A stretch of DNA of 64,000 bases from Pollenia angustigena (lineage: Eukaryota > Arthropoda > Insecta > Diptera > Polleniidae). This document shows, one piece after another, positions 1 through 10,416 of this stretch. The DNA lies in NCBI GenBank assembly GCA_930367215.1, contig OV884057.1:204155621-204219620 (forward strand), in the 5' to 3' direction. The notes below the pieces were generated by a model. That model had not been told where the DNA came from and searched no databases. It saw only the letters and a program-made list of their open reading frames with translations. Within the stretch, counting starts at the first letter, position 1. The number at the start of each line of letters is the position of its first letter. Both the position numbers and the translations under genes were made by a program.

Positions 1-745
1 CGAAAAATGACTCAAAAATTGTTAATGTCAAATTATATAAAATTGTTTTTAATAAGGACACATGTAGTGCGACTCCTCTTAAATAATATTGTGTTACTTA
101 TTTGGAATGGCAAACCTATAACTATCACCACCACTGTAATTATGCGTAAACAATCGTTAAATGCGTAGAAATTCATATAGAACTGACCCCATATCATTGT
201 CCAGGCATCAGCTTGATAAGACTTTTAATGATTTTATTTAATATTCTTTAGAAAATGTTCTTCAATAACAATTATTAGGAAATAAACAATCGAGAAAGAT
301 AAGAACTCATTAAAAACAAATTGTTTTCAAAAGCATGTTTTTATTGCGAAACAAAAGAGGGAAAAATATTATAAACCCTTTTATAGAAAATCTTAGCAAC
401 TTTTAAAACTTTAAGAAAAAAAAACTAATTTAAACCAGGGTTTAAAAATCTGCAGTCGAAACCAAAAACTGTCGAACAAAAAACGGAAATTTGTGTACAA
501 CTTTTTGCTTTTTGAGTTCGTTTGACAGCGACTGTTTGTTTACATTTATTGAATCGGAAGCAAAAGCAAGTTTTTTTTCCATTGACATATAAAAAAGCGG
601 AAGAAGTCAGTTTTTCTACTTTGGCTGCAGTTTTTTAAACGCCGATTTAAATCAAAAAGTGTTTGGTAAATCCGAGATAAATTTGCCAATATATATAAAA
701 TTTGATTTTAAAGATTTTTGACAGGAATAGCGACTTAATTAGAAT
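1..745. other. AT-rich stretch, no gene recognised
   Basis: No open frame or repeat was recognised here. A TATAAAA box at 588-594 is followed by an initiator-like TCAGTT at 607-612. The spacing of about 21 bp is shorter than usual for an insect TATA/initiator pair, so this is only a weak promoter-like cluster. It could equally belong to an old LTR. Confidence 0.25.
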
Positions 746-1850
746 AGATCTTAAAAAAAAACAAGTAAGAAAGAAAAGTCGGTACCAACCTTATGATACC
801 CCCGGTATTTGAAAACAAATTTTCGAGAGTTCACTCTTTTTTGGACCCATGGCTGGCTAATCATGGAGCCGCTAGAACAAAATTAAGTTAAGTTAAGTTT
901 CATTTAAAAGTTCTTTGCGCCGAATATTATTTAGATAAATTTATCTTTATGCGATTTGTTTACCTTTATGTAAATTTAGGATGGGGGCTTATATGGCCCC
1001 TATGGTTAATTTTAGACCTACCAGCACAACATTTTGTCACGATTTTGTAGCTTTCGTTGCAGCCAATTGCTATTTCATTACCAACCTTTATAAGGAAGTT
1101 AAAGCATTAAAAGCTATTTTTCGGAGTAGTATTTGTATGGGTTCTTGGGTCAAATATGGACCGACTCTAATAATGATTTGGTAAGATGATTTAGATTGGA
1201 TTCACATATGTTTGGTCCAAATTTAATTTAAAACCCACATAATAAGGGGGAGTTTATACGGTGTCTCCAGACATGTCTGTTTTTGACATTCTCTTTTGAA
1301 CATGCTAACAAAAACCTTTTGTCTTTTCACGATGTCTTTCCAAACATGTCTGTTTTCATTCATGTCTAATAGTCTAATATACATATACATACAAATTGAG
1401 AATATGAAAATTCATATAAACAAACATGAAAACTCATTTCATGTCTGTTTGTCAACCCCTCTTTCTTCTCTACCCCGATCGCCTTCAAACAAAACACACG
1501 TGTTTGTCAGACATGGAATGGATAAGATGGAAGCTTGTATGGGGACTATGTGAAATTATAAATCGATTCTCACTATTTTAAATAGGCTTGTGACTATTAG
1601 AACCTTTGTTCCAAATTTTATCAATTTATCTTTAAACTTGCGATCTGTACTTTGCGCACAAGCTTTACATGGACAGCCGTCCAGCTAACCGGACGGAAGG
1701 GCATCGATAGATAGACGTAGAAACTTATTGATTCTGAGTCGATCGGTATTTATACTTAAAGCTTGGATATAGCACCAATATTATTTGTTGGTGCAAGCAT
1801 CAGCACAAACGCATTAGTATCTTTAAAATGGAGGACCTTTACTTAGCAGT
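745..1850 (+). mobile_element. DINE-1/INE-1-like interspersed repeat, copy A (interrupted)
   Basis: The copy begins with AACAAGTAAGAAAG followed by a GTCGG motif and runs to about 1,830. Its internal phrases recur in the copies at 2.45, 9.5 and 22.8 kb, for example GGAGTAGTATTTGTATGGG and the 'GCGCACAAG...TTACATGGACAGCCG' block. No protein is encoded. In Drosophila, similar non-autonomous repeats with a short hairpin and a GGGTAT end are Helentron-derived DINE-1/INE-1, and that comparison is my inference. The short open frames here read straight through the repeat and are not genes. A second element interrupts the copy at about 1,243-1,527. Confidence 0.6.
1243..1527. mobile_element. Possible MITE nested in DINE-like copy A
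   Basis: This stretch interrupts the DINE-like consensus between '...AAAACCCACAT' and 'AAGCTTGTATGGGGACTATG'. It starts GGGGGAGTTTATACGG after TAA and ends before another TAA. It has repeated ACATGTCTG motifs on both strands. The start resembles the Harbinger-like MITE ends at 25.5 kb (a G-rich start followed by TACACGAC). The TIRs are weak, so the exact boundaries are uncertain. Confidence 0.35.
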
Positions 1851-2444
1851 AAATTTTAACTTTGGAAGAAAGAAAATCTTAAGATCCATTTAAAACGTAC
1901 CTCTAAGGGTTTTCCAGATCTCCGTTTAACTAGGTTTAGTTAATCTGAAAACAGATTTGTGGCGCCATTGCCAAGTTTGTATATAAAATTTTGACGGAAC
2001 AGCTTAGTTTTAATTAAAATGTTTGTCTTTAATGAAATAATAAAAAATAAATCACGTTTCGCCGAAAAAAATCGAGTTTCAGGCTACGTTAAACTTATTT
2101 TGAACGTGGACTTACATCTTAAAAACCCGGCCTTAATTGATCAATTGGTTTCCGAACCACTTAAAGCTAAATCTAGAACCGAAAATTCTTAACAACAATT
2201 TTCTAAACATCTACTAAACGTATACTTCCATTCTCCACATCTGTGTTAGTGTAGGGTATAAGAATATAAAAAAAAAACAAATTATTTTAAAAGTGTCATA
2301 TCTTAATAAGTTATTGCTAATGAGTGGGAGTGTTAGAATTGTCAGCATTTGCTGAAAAGCAAATAATTTAAAACATTTAAAAAAAAATAAACTCTAAACC
2401 AACAGCAACAATTATGAAACATGAACAAGCAACAATACCAAAAC
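1850..2444. other. AT-rich spacer, nothing recognised
   Basis: No gene, repeat boundary or structured motif was recognised on either strand. It contains only A-runs and short AT-rich words. Confidence 0.4.
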
Positions 2445-2735
2445 ATTATAAAAACATATGTATGTATCTGCGGTTTTCGGAAATAACAGATTAAGTCATC
2501 AAATTAAAGTTTTTAGCTTAAGCAAACCGGTTTATATGGGACCTATTGTTATTTTGGACCTACCAGCTAAACATTTTGTCATTGTCGCCAATTTTTATAT
2601 AAATATCAAAATGTTTAAGGAAGTTATGCCATTAAAAGCTATTTTCGGGAGTAGTATTTATATGGGCGCTATGGTCAAATATGGACCGATTACAATAATA
2701 TTTGGTTAGATGATTTAGACTGCAATAAAATAAGT
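2445..2735 (+). mobile_element. DINE-1/INE-1-like repeat, fragment B
   Basis: This is an internal fragment of the same family as 745-1850. Both contain 'TTAAAAGCTATTTT(C)GGGAGTAGTATTT', then GGTCAAATATGGACCGA, then a TTAGATGATTTAGA tail. Both ends of the family are missing. An 83-codon frame crosses it but has a direct repeat counterpart in copy A (981-1184), so it is repeat-derived. Confidence 0.6.
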
Positions 2736-3188
2736 TTAAACCAAATTTTGACTAAATACCAACATAAAAAGATGATAAATTTAGTTGGATTTTAGTACTT
2801 ACAATATCGTACGTGACGACCTTTAAAGGCTTATACAATTTTTATTATACCAATTTAAAAAAAAAAAAATTCCGATCAATGTTTTTAAACATTTTTGAAC
2901 AGTACTTTTGAAACATTCAATTACCTTTCCAACAATTTGCCACTTGTTTCGATCGGACTTTTCGGTTGGGCTCCACAAGGGTTTGAGTGGGACCATACAC
3001 CGAAAAACACAAAAGTACCGTTATCTAAAAAACGGTACTTAGATAAAAAAAAAATTACAGCGTTTTTCGTGTTCAGGAGGTCCCAATTAACTTATCTAGG
3101 CATGTGGCGTTCTTGGTACTTTTCCAAATTAAAAATTTGTAAAGCAGTGTAATAGTTAATAAAAATTAATCAAAGTGAAAGTCAGTTT

Positions 3189-3192
<4 letters not shown>
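2735..3192. other. AT-rich spacer with small hairpin
   Basis: No gene was recognised. A 10-bp perfect stem, AAGTACCGTT with its complement AACGGTACTT, lies at about 3,013-3,042 with an AT loop. An 85-codon frame crosses the region, but its composition is that of translated AT-rich DNA and no domain is visible. Confidence 0.3.

Positions 3193-3221
<29 letters not shown>
3193..3221 (+). repeat. Poly(T) tract
   Basis: This is an uninterrupted run of about 29 T. It may be the poly(A) tail of an old minus-strand retroposon, but no body was recognised next to it. Confidence 0.8.
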
Positions 3222-3228
<7 letters not shown>

Positions 3229-3419
3229 GTTATAAGCCATAAGTACCTCTGCATAGAAAAGTTTGCCTGTTTTATTCCTTTCAACCATTTTTGGAAAAAA
3301 GTTTCCAGCGTTTAAATTTTTTGAGTCGTGGTTGACCTTCTCATGAAAATGCCCATATGCCAAGGTTTTCGTTGAACAATATTGTTACTTATTCGACTAT
3401 TTCTTAAGTTTTCAAATAA

Positions 3420-3619
3420 ATAATAAAATTTATTTTAAGTTTTGTTTAATAAAAAAAATTCTCTTATAAAGTCCGGACTAGATATGAAATTATTTACGAA
3501 AACAGAAGTTATACAGGTATATTTTAAGTTTATAGCTTTCAAAAATACAGATAAAACAACGTATGTCACCACAAGAAGACGCTAATATTACTAATTTAGA
3601 CATTTATCAAGATTTCAAA
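3420..3619. repeat. Diverged dispersed repeat ('ACAACGTATGTCA' family), copy 1
   Basis: The phrase AGATAAAACAACGTATGTCA at about 3,550 recurs at about 5,903, 6,200 and (decayed) 6,330, with similar flanking words (TTTAGA.ATTTAT.AAGATTTCAAAT). The family is unknown and no coding sequence is seen. The copies bracket the Helitron and maT-like elements, so they may be one older repeat split by those insertions. Confidence 0.45.
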
Positions 3620-4308
3620 TCTATTTATATAAAAATCAAACGCTGTGTCTTAGTCACGTTAAAACTCGAGAACTACTTGACCGATTTGTATGACTTTTTT
3701 TTTTTTGTTTTGTTCGTCTAATCACGAGGAAGGCTTGGAAAAAAAGAAAGTTCAGAAAAGCCCAAAAAAAGGTTAAAAAATCGAAAAAGCGAAAATTGTG
3801 TTTTGTATGAAAATTTTACATTGCACCATTAATTGTTGTGGATTAGTCTGCTTAAACTCGATAATTGCTTGACCGATTTCAATGATTCTTTTTTGTTTTT
3901 TCCGTCTTATCACGGCGAATGGTTGCGAAAAAAGGAAAAAGAAGAAAAGCCAAAAATAAAAGTCGAAAAATCAAAAAATCTAAAATTTACGCTTTGTATG
4001 CAAATTTGACTTAATACCACCAAAAGGAATTGTATTTCTTCAGTTGGTGGCGGACCCATTGTTTGACAGCTGAAAAAAATAGTTTGGTATTGTATACAGT
4101 GTGTCAAAAAGTGAGCTGAATTTAAAAAGTAACCATTATAGCTTCAACATAAATACTATATAGATTTATATTTAATTGGAGAAGGTTTACAAAAAATGAT
4201 CTACTTTTTGTACAAAATGCAACGTTATTAGTGCACGAGATTTGTTTTAAAAAATATTTTACCAATTTTATTTGAACTGGGGTAGCGAAGCGCACCGTGT
4301 TTAACTAG
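3620..4308 (+). mobile_element. Non-autonomous Helitron
   Basis: The 5' end is A|TCTATTTATATAAAA, where TC and a TATA-rich start are typical of Helitrons. The 3' end is a GC-rich hairpin (GGTAGCGAAGCGCACC, stem GGT.GCG/CGCACC) about ten bases before terminal CTAG|T. Insertion between A and T with a CTAG end and a subterminal hairpin is the Helitron signature. The body holds two tandem copies, about 192 bp apart (3,661 and 3,853), of a block that begins AAACTCGAGAACTACTTGACCG in the first copy. There is no TIR or TSD, as expected, and no helicase frame. Confidence 0.7.
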
Positions 4309-4337
4309 TATATCATATAGTTGATTTCGTGTTTTTA

Positions 4338-5239
4338 TATCGGGTGATTTTTTAAGCTATTATCTTTTTTTTTTGTTTCACTGTCAAACATCTTCAGTTT
4401 GGTCTATAATTTAACCATGAATCGTCTTACAAACGAACAATGCTTGCAAATTATTGAATTTTATTATCAAAATGCGTGCTCTGTTAAGAAAGTTCATCGC
4501 GCGCTTCTTGTGTTCAGCGACGAAGCTCATTTTTGGCTCAATGGGTACGTTAATAAGCAGAATTGTCGATTTTGGAGTGAAGATCGGCCAGAAGCCTTGC
4601 AAGAGCTACCAATGCATCCAGAAAAAGTCACAGTTTGGTGCGGTTTATGGGCTGGTGGCATCATTGGACCGTACTTCTTTAAAGATGATGCGAATCGTAA
4701 CGTAACTGTGAATGGTGAGCGCTACCGTGAGATGATATCCAACTTTTATTTTGCCCAAAATGCAAGAGCTTGACTTGCATGACATGTGGTTTCCACAAGA
4801 CGGTGCCACATACCACACAGCACGCTAAACAATGGACTTATTGAGAGGCGAGTTCGGTGAACATTTTATTTCACGTTCGGGACCGGTCAATTGGCCGCCT
4901 TGATCGTGCGATTTAACACCTTTAGACTATCTTTTGTTTGGGCTATGTTAAAGCTCATGTCTATACACACATGCCCGCTTCAATTGACGAATTATAAGAC
5001 AACATTGAAGCATTTGTTCATGAGATACCGGCCGAAATGTTGGAAAGAGTATGCCAAAATTGGACTAAGCGGATGGACCATATGTGGCGCAGTCACGGTC
5101 AACATTTGCATGAAATAATCTTCAAACATTAAATTATGTGGACCGTTCTATCGATTCAAAGAAAGATTTCATGCATTTTTCTGAATATTAGGTGTTTTTT
5201 TTTTTAACTTTCCTATAGCTCTTAAAAAATCACCCATTA
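4338..5239 (+). mobile_element. maT-like Tc1/mariner element, internally deleted
   Basis: The TIRs are GGGTGATTTTTTAAGCTAT (4,342-4,360) and its complement ATAGCTCTTAAAAAATCACCC (5,215-5,235). They match except for a 2-bp gap and are flanked by TA (4,338-4,339 and 5,238-5,239). The element carries a broken transposase on the plus strand. At about 0.9 kb it is shorter than the roughly 1.3 kb I would expect of a complete member, because part of the coding region is missing. Confidence 0.85.
4417..5143 (+). pseudogene. maT-like Tc1/mariner transposase (DDE/D), deleted and frameshifted
   Basis: The frame starts with ATG at 4,417 (MNRLTNEQCLQIIEFYYQNA, a helix-turn-helix-type N-terminus). After about 31 codons it jumps directly into the catalytic domain at VFSDEAHFWLNG, which carries the first catalytic Asp. 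The linker and second DNA-binding region, roughly 100 residues in related transposases, are deleted in frame. The frame then reads EKVTVWCGLWAGGIIGPYF and is lost to a frameshift near 4,750. The next frame gives WFPQDGATYHTA (second Asp), then stop codons, then SCDLTPLDY (third Asp) near 4,905, and a C-terminal EIIFKH near 5,130. The order matches the maT/mariner superfamily. It is clearly dead. Confidence 0.88.
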
Positions 5240-5333
5240 TATGGCAAATTTAAGAACTAAGAAGAGATATTTTCTAATTGATTTTAGAAATAACAACGAA
5301 CATCCTTAAAACAAAGTTTTCAGTTAAAGCCTA

Positions 5334-5802
5334 GTACTCTGTTCAAATTTGAGAAAAATGTTGGGCAACATTTATTATTTCACACGAAAATTTTGACATG
5401 TATCGATGTTACCTATCATGCGAGTTTGTACAATTTGTCGATTTTATTCCTGCAAAGTATGCGACATTGTTTTGCGTATTTTAACAAACACCACATTTAT
5501 TTTACTAAAAATATTTTTTATTAATAATGGATAAAAAACTGTTACCGGTTGTGTTATATTAATTTTTTATTTCTTGTTAATTAATCAGTTCATCCATTTT
5601 TGCTTTTGATTAAAATTCCACGTGAAATAAGTGCAGCTTACTTTATTTCGCAGTTGTAAAAAAATGTTGCAAGAAACATTTCGGAACTTTTTCACAAAAT
5701 GAACAGAGTACAACTGTATCAACATTATTTCATAGATATTCCGCACAAGTTTTTTCATATGCGTTTTGACAGCATTTCACGTGAAATGTTGAACAGAGTA
5801 TC
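5334..5802. mobile_element. MITE-like inverted-repeat element with ACTCTGTTCA ends
   Basis: TACTCTGTTCAAATTTGAG at 5,334 is mirrored by AAATGAACAGAGTA ending at 5,711. A further inverted end (GTTGAACAGAGTATC) ends at 5,802. The two right ends suggest either a nested or duplicated terminus. A perfect TTTCACGTGAAA palindrome lies at about 5,777-5,788. There is no coding sequence. Superfamily not assigned; the TSD is unclear (TA or GTAC). Confidence 0.5.
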
Positions 5803-5809
5803 AGGCTTA

Positions 5810-6340
5810 ATATTTCTTTTATTAAGTTCGCAATAGGTGTGAAATTTTGTACGAGAACATAAGTGATAAAGGTTTTTTTAATTTTGAAACTTTCAAAACT
5901 ACAGATAAAGCAACGTATGTCACCGCATAAGGTTTTCTTTAAACAATATAGTTACCAATTTAGAAATTTATGAAGATTTCAAATAAATCATATTATTTAT
6001 TTCGTGTTTATATTTATGGAAAATTTAAGAAAACGTATTTTCTAATTAATTTTAGAAATAGTAGTAACGTATGTCTTAAGACAAAAATTTTTTTTAGAAA
6101 AAATAATATTTCTATTAAAAACTCTGGACTTAGCATGAAAATTGTTCACGAAGATATAAGCCATAAAGAACTCCTCAACTTTAAATCTTGCAAAAATTTA
6201 AATAAAACAACGTATGTCAACAGAAATTATTTTCGGTAAAGAAAAATGTTATGAAAATTTAAAAAGAACTCAAGTTTATATTAATAAAAAAATTTAAGAA
6301 AAAACAAAAACATCTTGAATTAGCCATGAATAACAACGCA
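5810..6340. repeat. Diverged dispersed repeat ('ACAACGTATGTCA' family), further copies
   Basis: At least two more copies of the phrase seen at about 3,550 occur here (about 5,903 and 6,200). Each is preceded by a GAAATT/GAAAATT.TT.ACGA motif. An 89-codon frame (5,970-6,239) spans two copies and is not a credible gene. Confidence 0.45.
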
Positions 6341-6479
6341 TGTAATTTTATTTTAGAGAATAAGTTAAGTCACTTTGTTCACTACTAGATATTTTTCTCC
6401 ATTTAGAAAGAACTAAAAGAATAATCACTGTCTAACAACGTAATTGCAGTTGGCTTTTTAAAGCGATAAATAAGTTTTT

Positions 6480-7060
6480 TAAATAAACACAAATTAAAAT
6501 AATAACATGAAAAAGTACGACTGTTGTGAACAACCCCTCATAATTCAGTGTGCTATTTCGAATTTTAATCAGCTGGTTTAAAACAAAAATTAAAATATTT
6601 TTTAATTCTAATCCATAAATTAACAAACTGATTTAGATCTTATCTGACTATTTTCCATTTTCAGACGCAAATCAGAAGTAAATTTTATTTTGTTTGTTTA
6701 CCAAACAGCAGAGAGTCCTAAGCCGATCCTTTTTGACGCCGCCAGTGATTTGTTGCAAAAATTGCTAGCCGCAGGTCAAATTCGGATGTCAGCCGGATAA
6801 AATTTTGCCATCAACGGCGACGGCTTACAAAAACTAATGCGGCTCGGCTCAGTCGTTCAGATTAGATCTCTTCGAATTAATTACGAAAGCATAATGGACA
6901 TAGCAAGCAAAGTTCTATTTATTTAAGACACTTTTTGTTTACAAAGCAACAACAATATTTTTAAACCATTGTAAAATGTTAGAACATTATGACAATATAA
7001 CATGATAGCACATCTTGTGAATACCCCAAATGTTTGTCTTAAACATTTTATCCATATACT
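6480..7060. repeat. Dispersed repeat with AACAATATGACATTAT-type core, split copy
   Basis: Words at about 6,490-6,520 (AATAATAACATGAAAAAGTA) and 6,968-7,040 (GTTAGAACATTATGACAATA) appear contiguously at 11,650-11,760. The copy here therefore seems to be split by a 6,540-6,960 insertion that contains the GC-rich island. The family is unknown. A partial copy is seen at about 40,950-41,030. Confidence 0.4.
6715..6900 (+). other. GC-rich island with coding-like frame
   Basis: This segment has markedly higher GC than its surroundings. One plus frame starting near 6,717 reads about 65 codons with a single stop. It includes KPILFDAASDLLQKLLAAGQ before the stop and NYESIMDIASKVLFI at the end. An initiator-like CTCAGTC lies at about 6,849. 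No family was recognised. It could be a decayed gene fragment, a 5' exon or promoter, or chance in GC-rich DNA. Confidence 0.25.
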
Positions 7061-7227
7061 TGATTGGTTTGAAAAACTATTTAACCAAATTACTTAAAAA
7101 GCAAAACAACCTATGTGTTACCTAAGCGTTTGCAATAAGTGTTCAAAACGATATAAATTAACAAAGAAGTTACGTTATTGTGTAAAATGACAATGAAATC
7201 GAAATTGAGGCAATTTATTTAAAAAAA

Positions 7228-7518
7228 AAATGTTAAGCTTTGTTCACAATGGCAGCAACATTTTCGACTTTTCTTCAATCTTATGTCTTCCAAAAGTATT
7301 TCATTTTAATTTTTCGAACACCAATGTAACTTAAGTTTTTTTTTTTAGCAAAAATGTGTATGAAATTGTAGATGACGTTATTAATGTTACTTAGTTTTGA
7401 ACAAATTTGCAAACGTTTCTTAATTAAAAATTTGTGTTGTTGCGAAAAAAAAATTGTTTCTTTACTGTGAACACAAATTGAAAATATTGCTGCCATTGTA
7501 AACGAAGCTTTAAACCAG
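7228..7518. mobile_element. MITE-like element, inverted repeat with CAATGGCAGCAA
   Basis: GCTTTGTTCACAATGGCAGC near 7,236 is mirrored by GCTGCCATTGTAAACGAAGC near 7,490, with imperfect arms of about 32 bp and about 230 bp between them. No coding sequence is present. An 85-codon minus frame across it is explained by the repeat. The superfamily was not assigned. Confidence 0.5.
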
Positions 7519-8333
7519 AGTCCGCCAAACACATACATTCACATTTCTTGTTTCTCTTGGTTGTTTATTTTTGAGCGTAATTGTGTTTGTTTGTTTACTC
7601 TTTTTTAGTGTGAGAGCATTCGCAAATGTGCGGTGTTTTGCAGACCTCTGCTTTAAGCCATTAAATCTATTTTTGAATACAATCTAGAAATACTGAAAAT
7701 CAATAAAAAATGGACTTAGGCGGTTTGTAAAAAAACCCTAGATCAGAATATATTAGATAAATACGTATAACATTTTGTAATACAACATATTTTTAAGTTA
7801 AAACATATTTATTTTTTTTTTCTTTTACATTTATATTCATTTACAATTTAAAATAGTTTCATAATTTTTTTTTAAAAAGATAAATGAGTTTGTATGTTTG
7901 TGTTCGTTGAAAAAAAAAAAATAATAATTTTTTGTGACTCAAAAATTTTCAAAAAATATTGAATGCGGGCCCGTCAGTTTGGCTGTTAGCAGGTATTTTT
8001 AACATAAAATTATGATGCTGCTGAATACTTTTTCTTTTTTTTTTAATTTTTTAAAATTTTAAGTAGACATTTTTTATGAGTTTATTGCGAGTTTGTTTTT
8101 AGTGTAAATTATTTGGGACGGCTAGACTGTGTTTTTCTTATTTAGCGAGAGAAAACAAAACTAAATCATCAGATAAAATAGATTTAATTTGGGGGTTTTT
8201 TTTAATGAAATATTAAAAGTTTTTTGAAAACTTTATATTTAATTTAAGTGAATTATGGACTAGCTGTGAAATTTACTAAGAATTGAGTCGATAAGCCAAT
8301 AGATGCCTTAAACTGCAAATCAAGCCAACAACA
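7519..8333. other. AT-rich spacer, nothing recognised
   Basis: Homopolymer-rich sequence with no open frame of interest, no TIR pair and no satellite unit seen. Confidence 0.4.
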
Positions 8334-8560
8334 CGAGTCATTACAGCAAAAAAGCTTAAGCGACAAAAAAAATTTTACAGGAGAAGGTTTTTTATTTTAT
8401 TTCATAAAAATCGTAATGGCACCTTATGTTGCCAGTAAAGTAAGTTATTAAAAAAAAGGAAAATTTAACATAATGTCGTTTAAGCTTTTTTTGCGATAAG
8501 GGCTCGTTATGTGACCATGATATTTTAGGAGATGATGCAAGTGTTGCCAATACAGTTGTT
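8334..8560. mobile_element. MITE with CGAGTCATTAC-AAAAAAGCTTAAGCGAC ends, copy 1
   Basis: CGAGTCATTACAGCAAAAAA at 8,335 is mirrored by TTTTTTTGCGATAAGGGCTCG ending at 8,508, and the AAGCTTAAGCGACA part is also mirrored. The arms are about 28 bp. Sequence just outside (GGAGATGATGCAAGTGTTGC, 8,528-8,547) is shared, inverted, with the copy at 59.35-59.57 kb, so the full element extends to about 8,560. A solitary end of the family lies at 9,058-9,093. Confidence 0.6.
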
Positions 8561-9057
8561 ACCCTGCGGGAACTTTGTGTCAATTGGTCCCACAGACTGG
8601 TCCTGGGAGTTGTGAAAATAGAACAGGTACAAAAAGAAAGAACTCATGACCAGTGAAAGGAGAACCAATCACGTAACTGGTTTATGGCGAACAAAAAGGT
8701 AGAAAAAGTAATGAATTACAGTACAGTCTTCACCGGTGGTGTGATACATTTTTTTGGGACTTTCTAAAATGTGGCTTTTGAACTTAATTCTAGGACTTGT
8801 TTTTTTTTTTTGAAATAATACTACATTTAAGTAACTGTCACTTAACACGTCCATTGAGAATAGATTTGTGACTGGTCAAATGGTGTCAATTGACCCCCTC
8901 CAATGACAACCCCATGTAAAAGTGATAGGTCTTATTCATAGAAAGTGTTAAAACTAGAACCGGTCTCTTCCACCAAAGACCTGTCACGGGACTACTTTGG
9001 TGTCAGTTCGCTTCCCTCTATCTATCTATTATTAAAAAAAAAAACGAAAATTGAAAA
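8561..9057. other. Unassigned spacer
   Basis: It contains a few repeated words (GTGTCAATTG, ACTGGTC) but no recognisable gene or element boundary. Short open frames on both strands lack any domain. Confidence 0.3.
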
Positions 9058-9093
9058 TGACGTCGCTTATGCTATTTTTGCGGTAAGGGCTCG
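9058..9093. repeat. Solitary MITE terminus (family of 8,334-8,560)
   Basis: GTCGCTTATGCTATTTTTGC followed by GGTAAGGGCTCG matches the right end of the MITE at 8,508. No partner terminus was found nearby, so it is a truncated copy. Confidence 0.5.
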
Positions 9094-9219
9094 AATAAAT
9101 TCCAGAAATTCGAAAGAAAACCTACAAGGTGTTTTTAAACCCAATAGAACTTTAAATTGTAAAACACAACACAAAAATAAAATTTTTTTGAAAAAAAAAA
9201 TTATTCGAAAAATTAACGG

Positions 9220-9500
9220 CATAAACATTCGAGAATGATTTTGGGCGCATGGCACAGCGCATCCAATGTTGGGTGACTTTTTCGAGCACTGCTCTGTATG
9301 TTACAAATAGCACGAGCAATGTTAGCCATCAAGGCGTCAATTGTTGCTGGTTTTTTAGAATAAATTAGACTGAAAGGAAATAAGCGCGAAGTGTCAAATC
9401 GCAAGACCTTGGAGGCCAATTGACAGGTTCATCTCTCAGAATCAACTTTTCGCCAAATTTTGATACTTTGATGATTGCGGTCGAATTATAGAACGTCATG
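9220..9500 (-). pseudogene. Tc1/mariner (maT-like) transposase, C-terminal fragment
   Basis: Read on the minus strand from about 9,490, the frame gives FGEKLILRDEPVNWPPRSCD followed by LT. This holds the third catalytic Asp in the same context as the maT-like element at 4.9 kb. A frameshift follows, then KKPATIDALMANIARAICNI, and the remains of the C-terminus end near 9,220. Only the last third of a transposase is present and no TIR was recognised. Confidence 0.7.
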
Positions 9501-9509
9501 CTAAATGAA

Positions 9510-10090
9510 ACAGTTCTTTTTCCCAAATATCTTCATCTTTATGAGATTTGTTTGCCTTAAAGTGATTTTAGAAAAAGTGTTTAGATGCGGCCTATGATTT
9601 ATTTTGGACCAACCAGCACAAAATTTTGTCGTGACATAGCAGCTATCGTTCAAGTTATTTTCGCCAAATTTTATGTCAATACCAACAGTTGTGGCATTTA
9701 AAGCAATTTGCGGGAGTAGTATTTGTATGGGAGCTCCGGTCCAATAGGAACCGATTCCAAGAGCTGAAAAGAAGCTTGTATGCGAGCTATGTGAAATTAT
9801 GGTACAACTGTCACCATTTGCAATAGGCTTGGTCCTTGTGACAAAAATAACCGGCATATGTATGTAACAAATTTTATCAAGTTATCGCCAAAATTGCAAC
9901 CTGTAATTTGCGCACAAGATTTACATGGACAGCCGGACTGCTGGACATCGTTAGATCGATTCAAAAAGTGATTCTAGGTCAACCCGTCTAGTTAAAGGTG
10001 GGTCTAGGACCAATATTTTAAGGTTTTACAAACATCAGCCCACACGCATAATACCTTCTCCTCTATTGTGATGTGGGTATAAAAATTAAA
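9510..10090 (+). mobile_element. DINE-1/INE-1-like repeat, copy C
   Basis: It shares the family blocks: GGGAGTAGTATTTGTATGGG at about 9,711, the 'GCGCACAAGATTTACATGGACAGCCG' region at about 9,911, and a right end with a hairpin-like CCTCTATTGTGATGTGGGTAT at 10,061-10,081. That end corresponds to the inverted end at 22.81 kb. It lacks the AACAAGTAAGAAAG end. A 118-codon minus frame across it is a shadow of the repeat. Confidence 0.6.
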
Positions 10091-10104
10091 CTGAGAACGT
10101 TTTA

Positions 10105-10413
10105 AGCGGCTCATACACCTGCAATAAAATTGTTCAATATTTACGTATTGTACAATTATATCGCCAATGTGTGTGTGATATTCGAAGCTGGCACAATGTA
10201 TTGGCAACAATCAAAAGACTTTTGATTTTTATTGTACAACGAAAAAAAAAATGAGAGGTGTGTTGGCAACATTGTACAAAGCTGTTTATGTTATTCACCA
10301 ACGAACGTATTGAATGAATAAAACGATTGTGCGACTTATTGCGGAATTTAGGACAAAATGGAAATAATATCGCAAATATCATATAAAATAATATTGGAAG
10401 TGTATGGGCCGCT
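10105..10413. mobile_element. Harbinger-like MITE with TTA target duplication
   Basis: The ends are AGCGGCTCATACACCTGCAA (left) and, inverted, AGCGGCCCATACACTTCCAA (right). Both are flanked by TTA (10,102-10,104 and 10,414-10,416). A 3-bp TWA duplication is typical of PIF/Harbinger. The interior is AT-rich with repeated TTGGCAACA and TTGTACAA words and has no transposase. It resembles the MITE at 25,515-26,146 in the position of its GC-rich start and TACAC motif. Confidence 0.62.
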
Positions 10414-10416
10414 TTA

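Noticed and set aside
587..640. Core promoter (TATAAAA plus TCAGTT)
   Set aside because: Spacing is too short for a standard TATA/initiator pair and no downstream exon is seen; kept only as a weak remark.
9501..9857. 118-codon minus-strand open frame
   Set aside because: It lies antisense within DINE-like copy C and has no counterpart domain.
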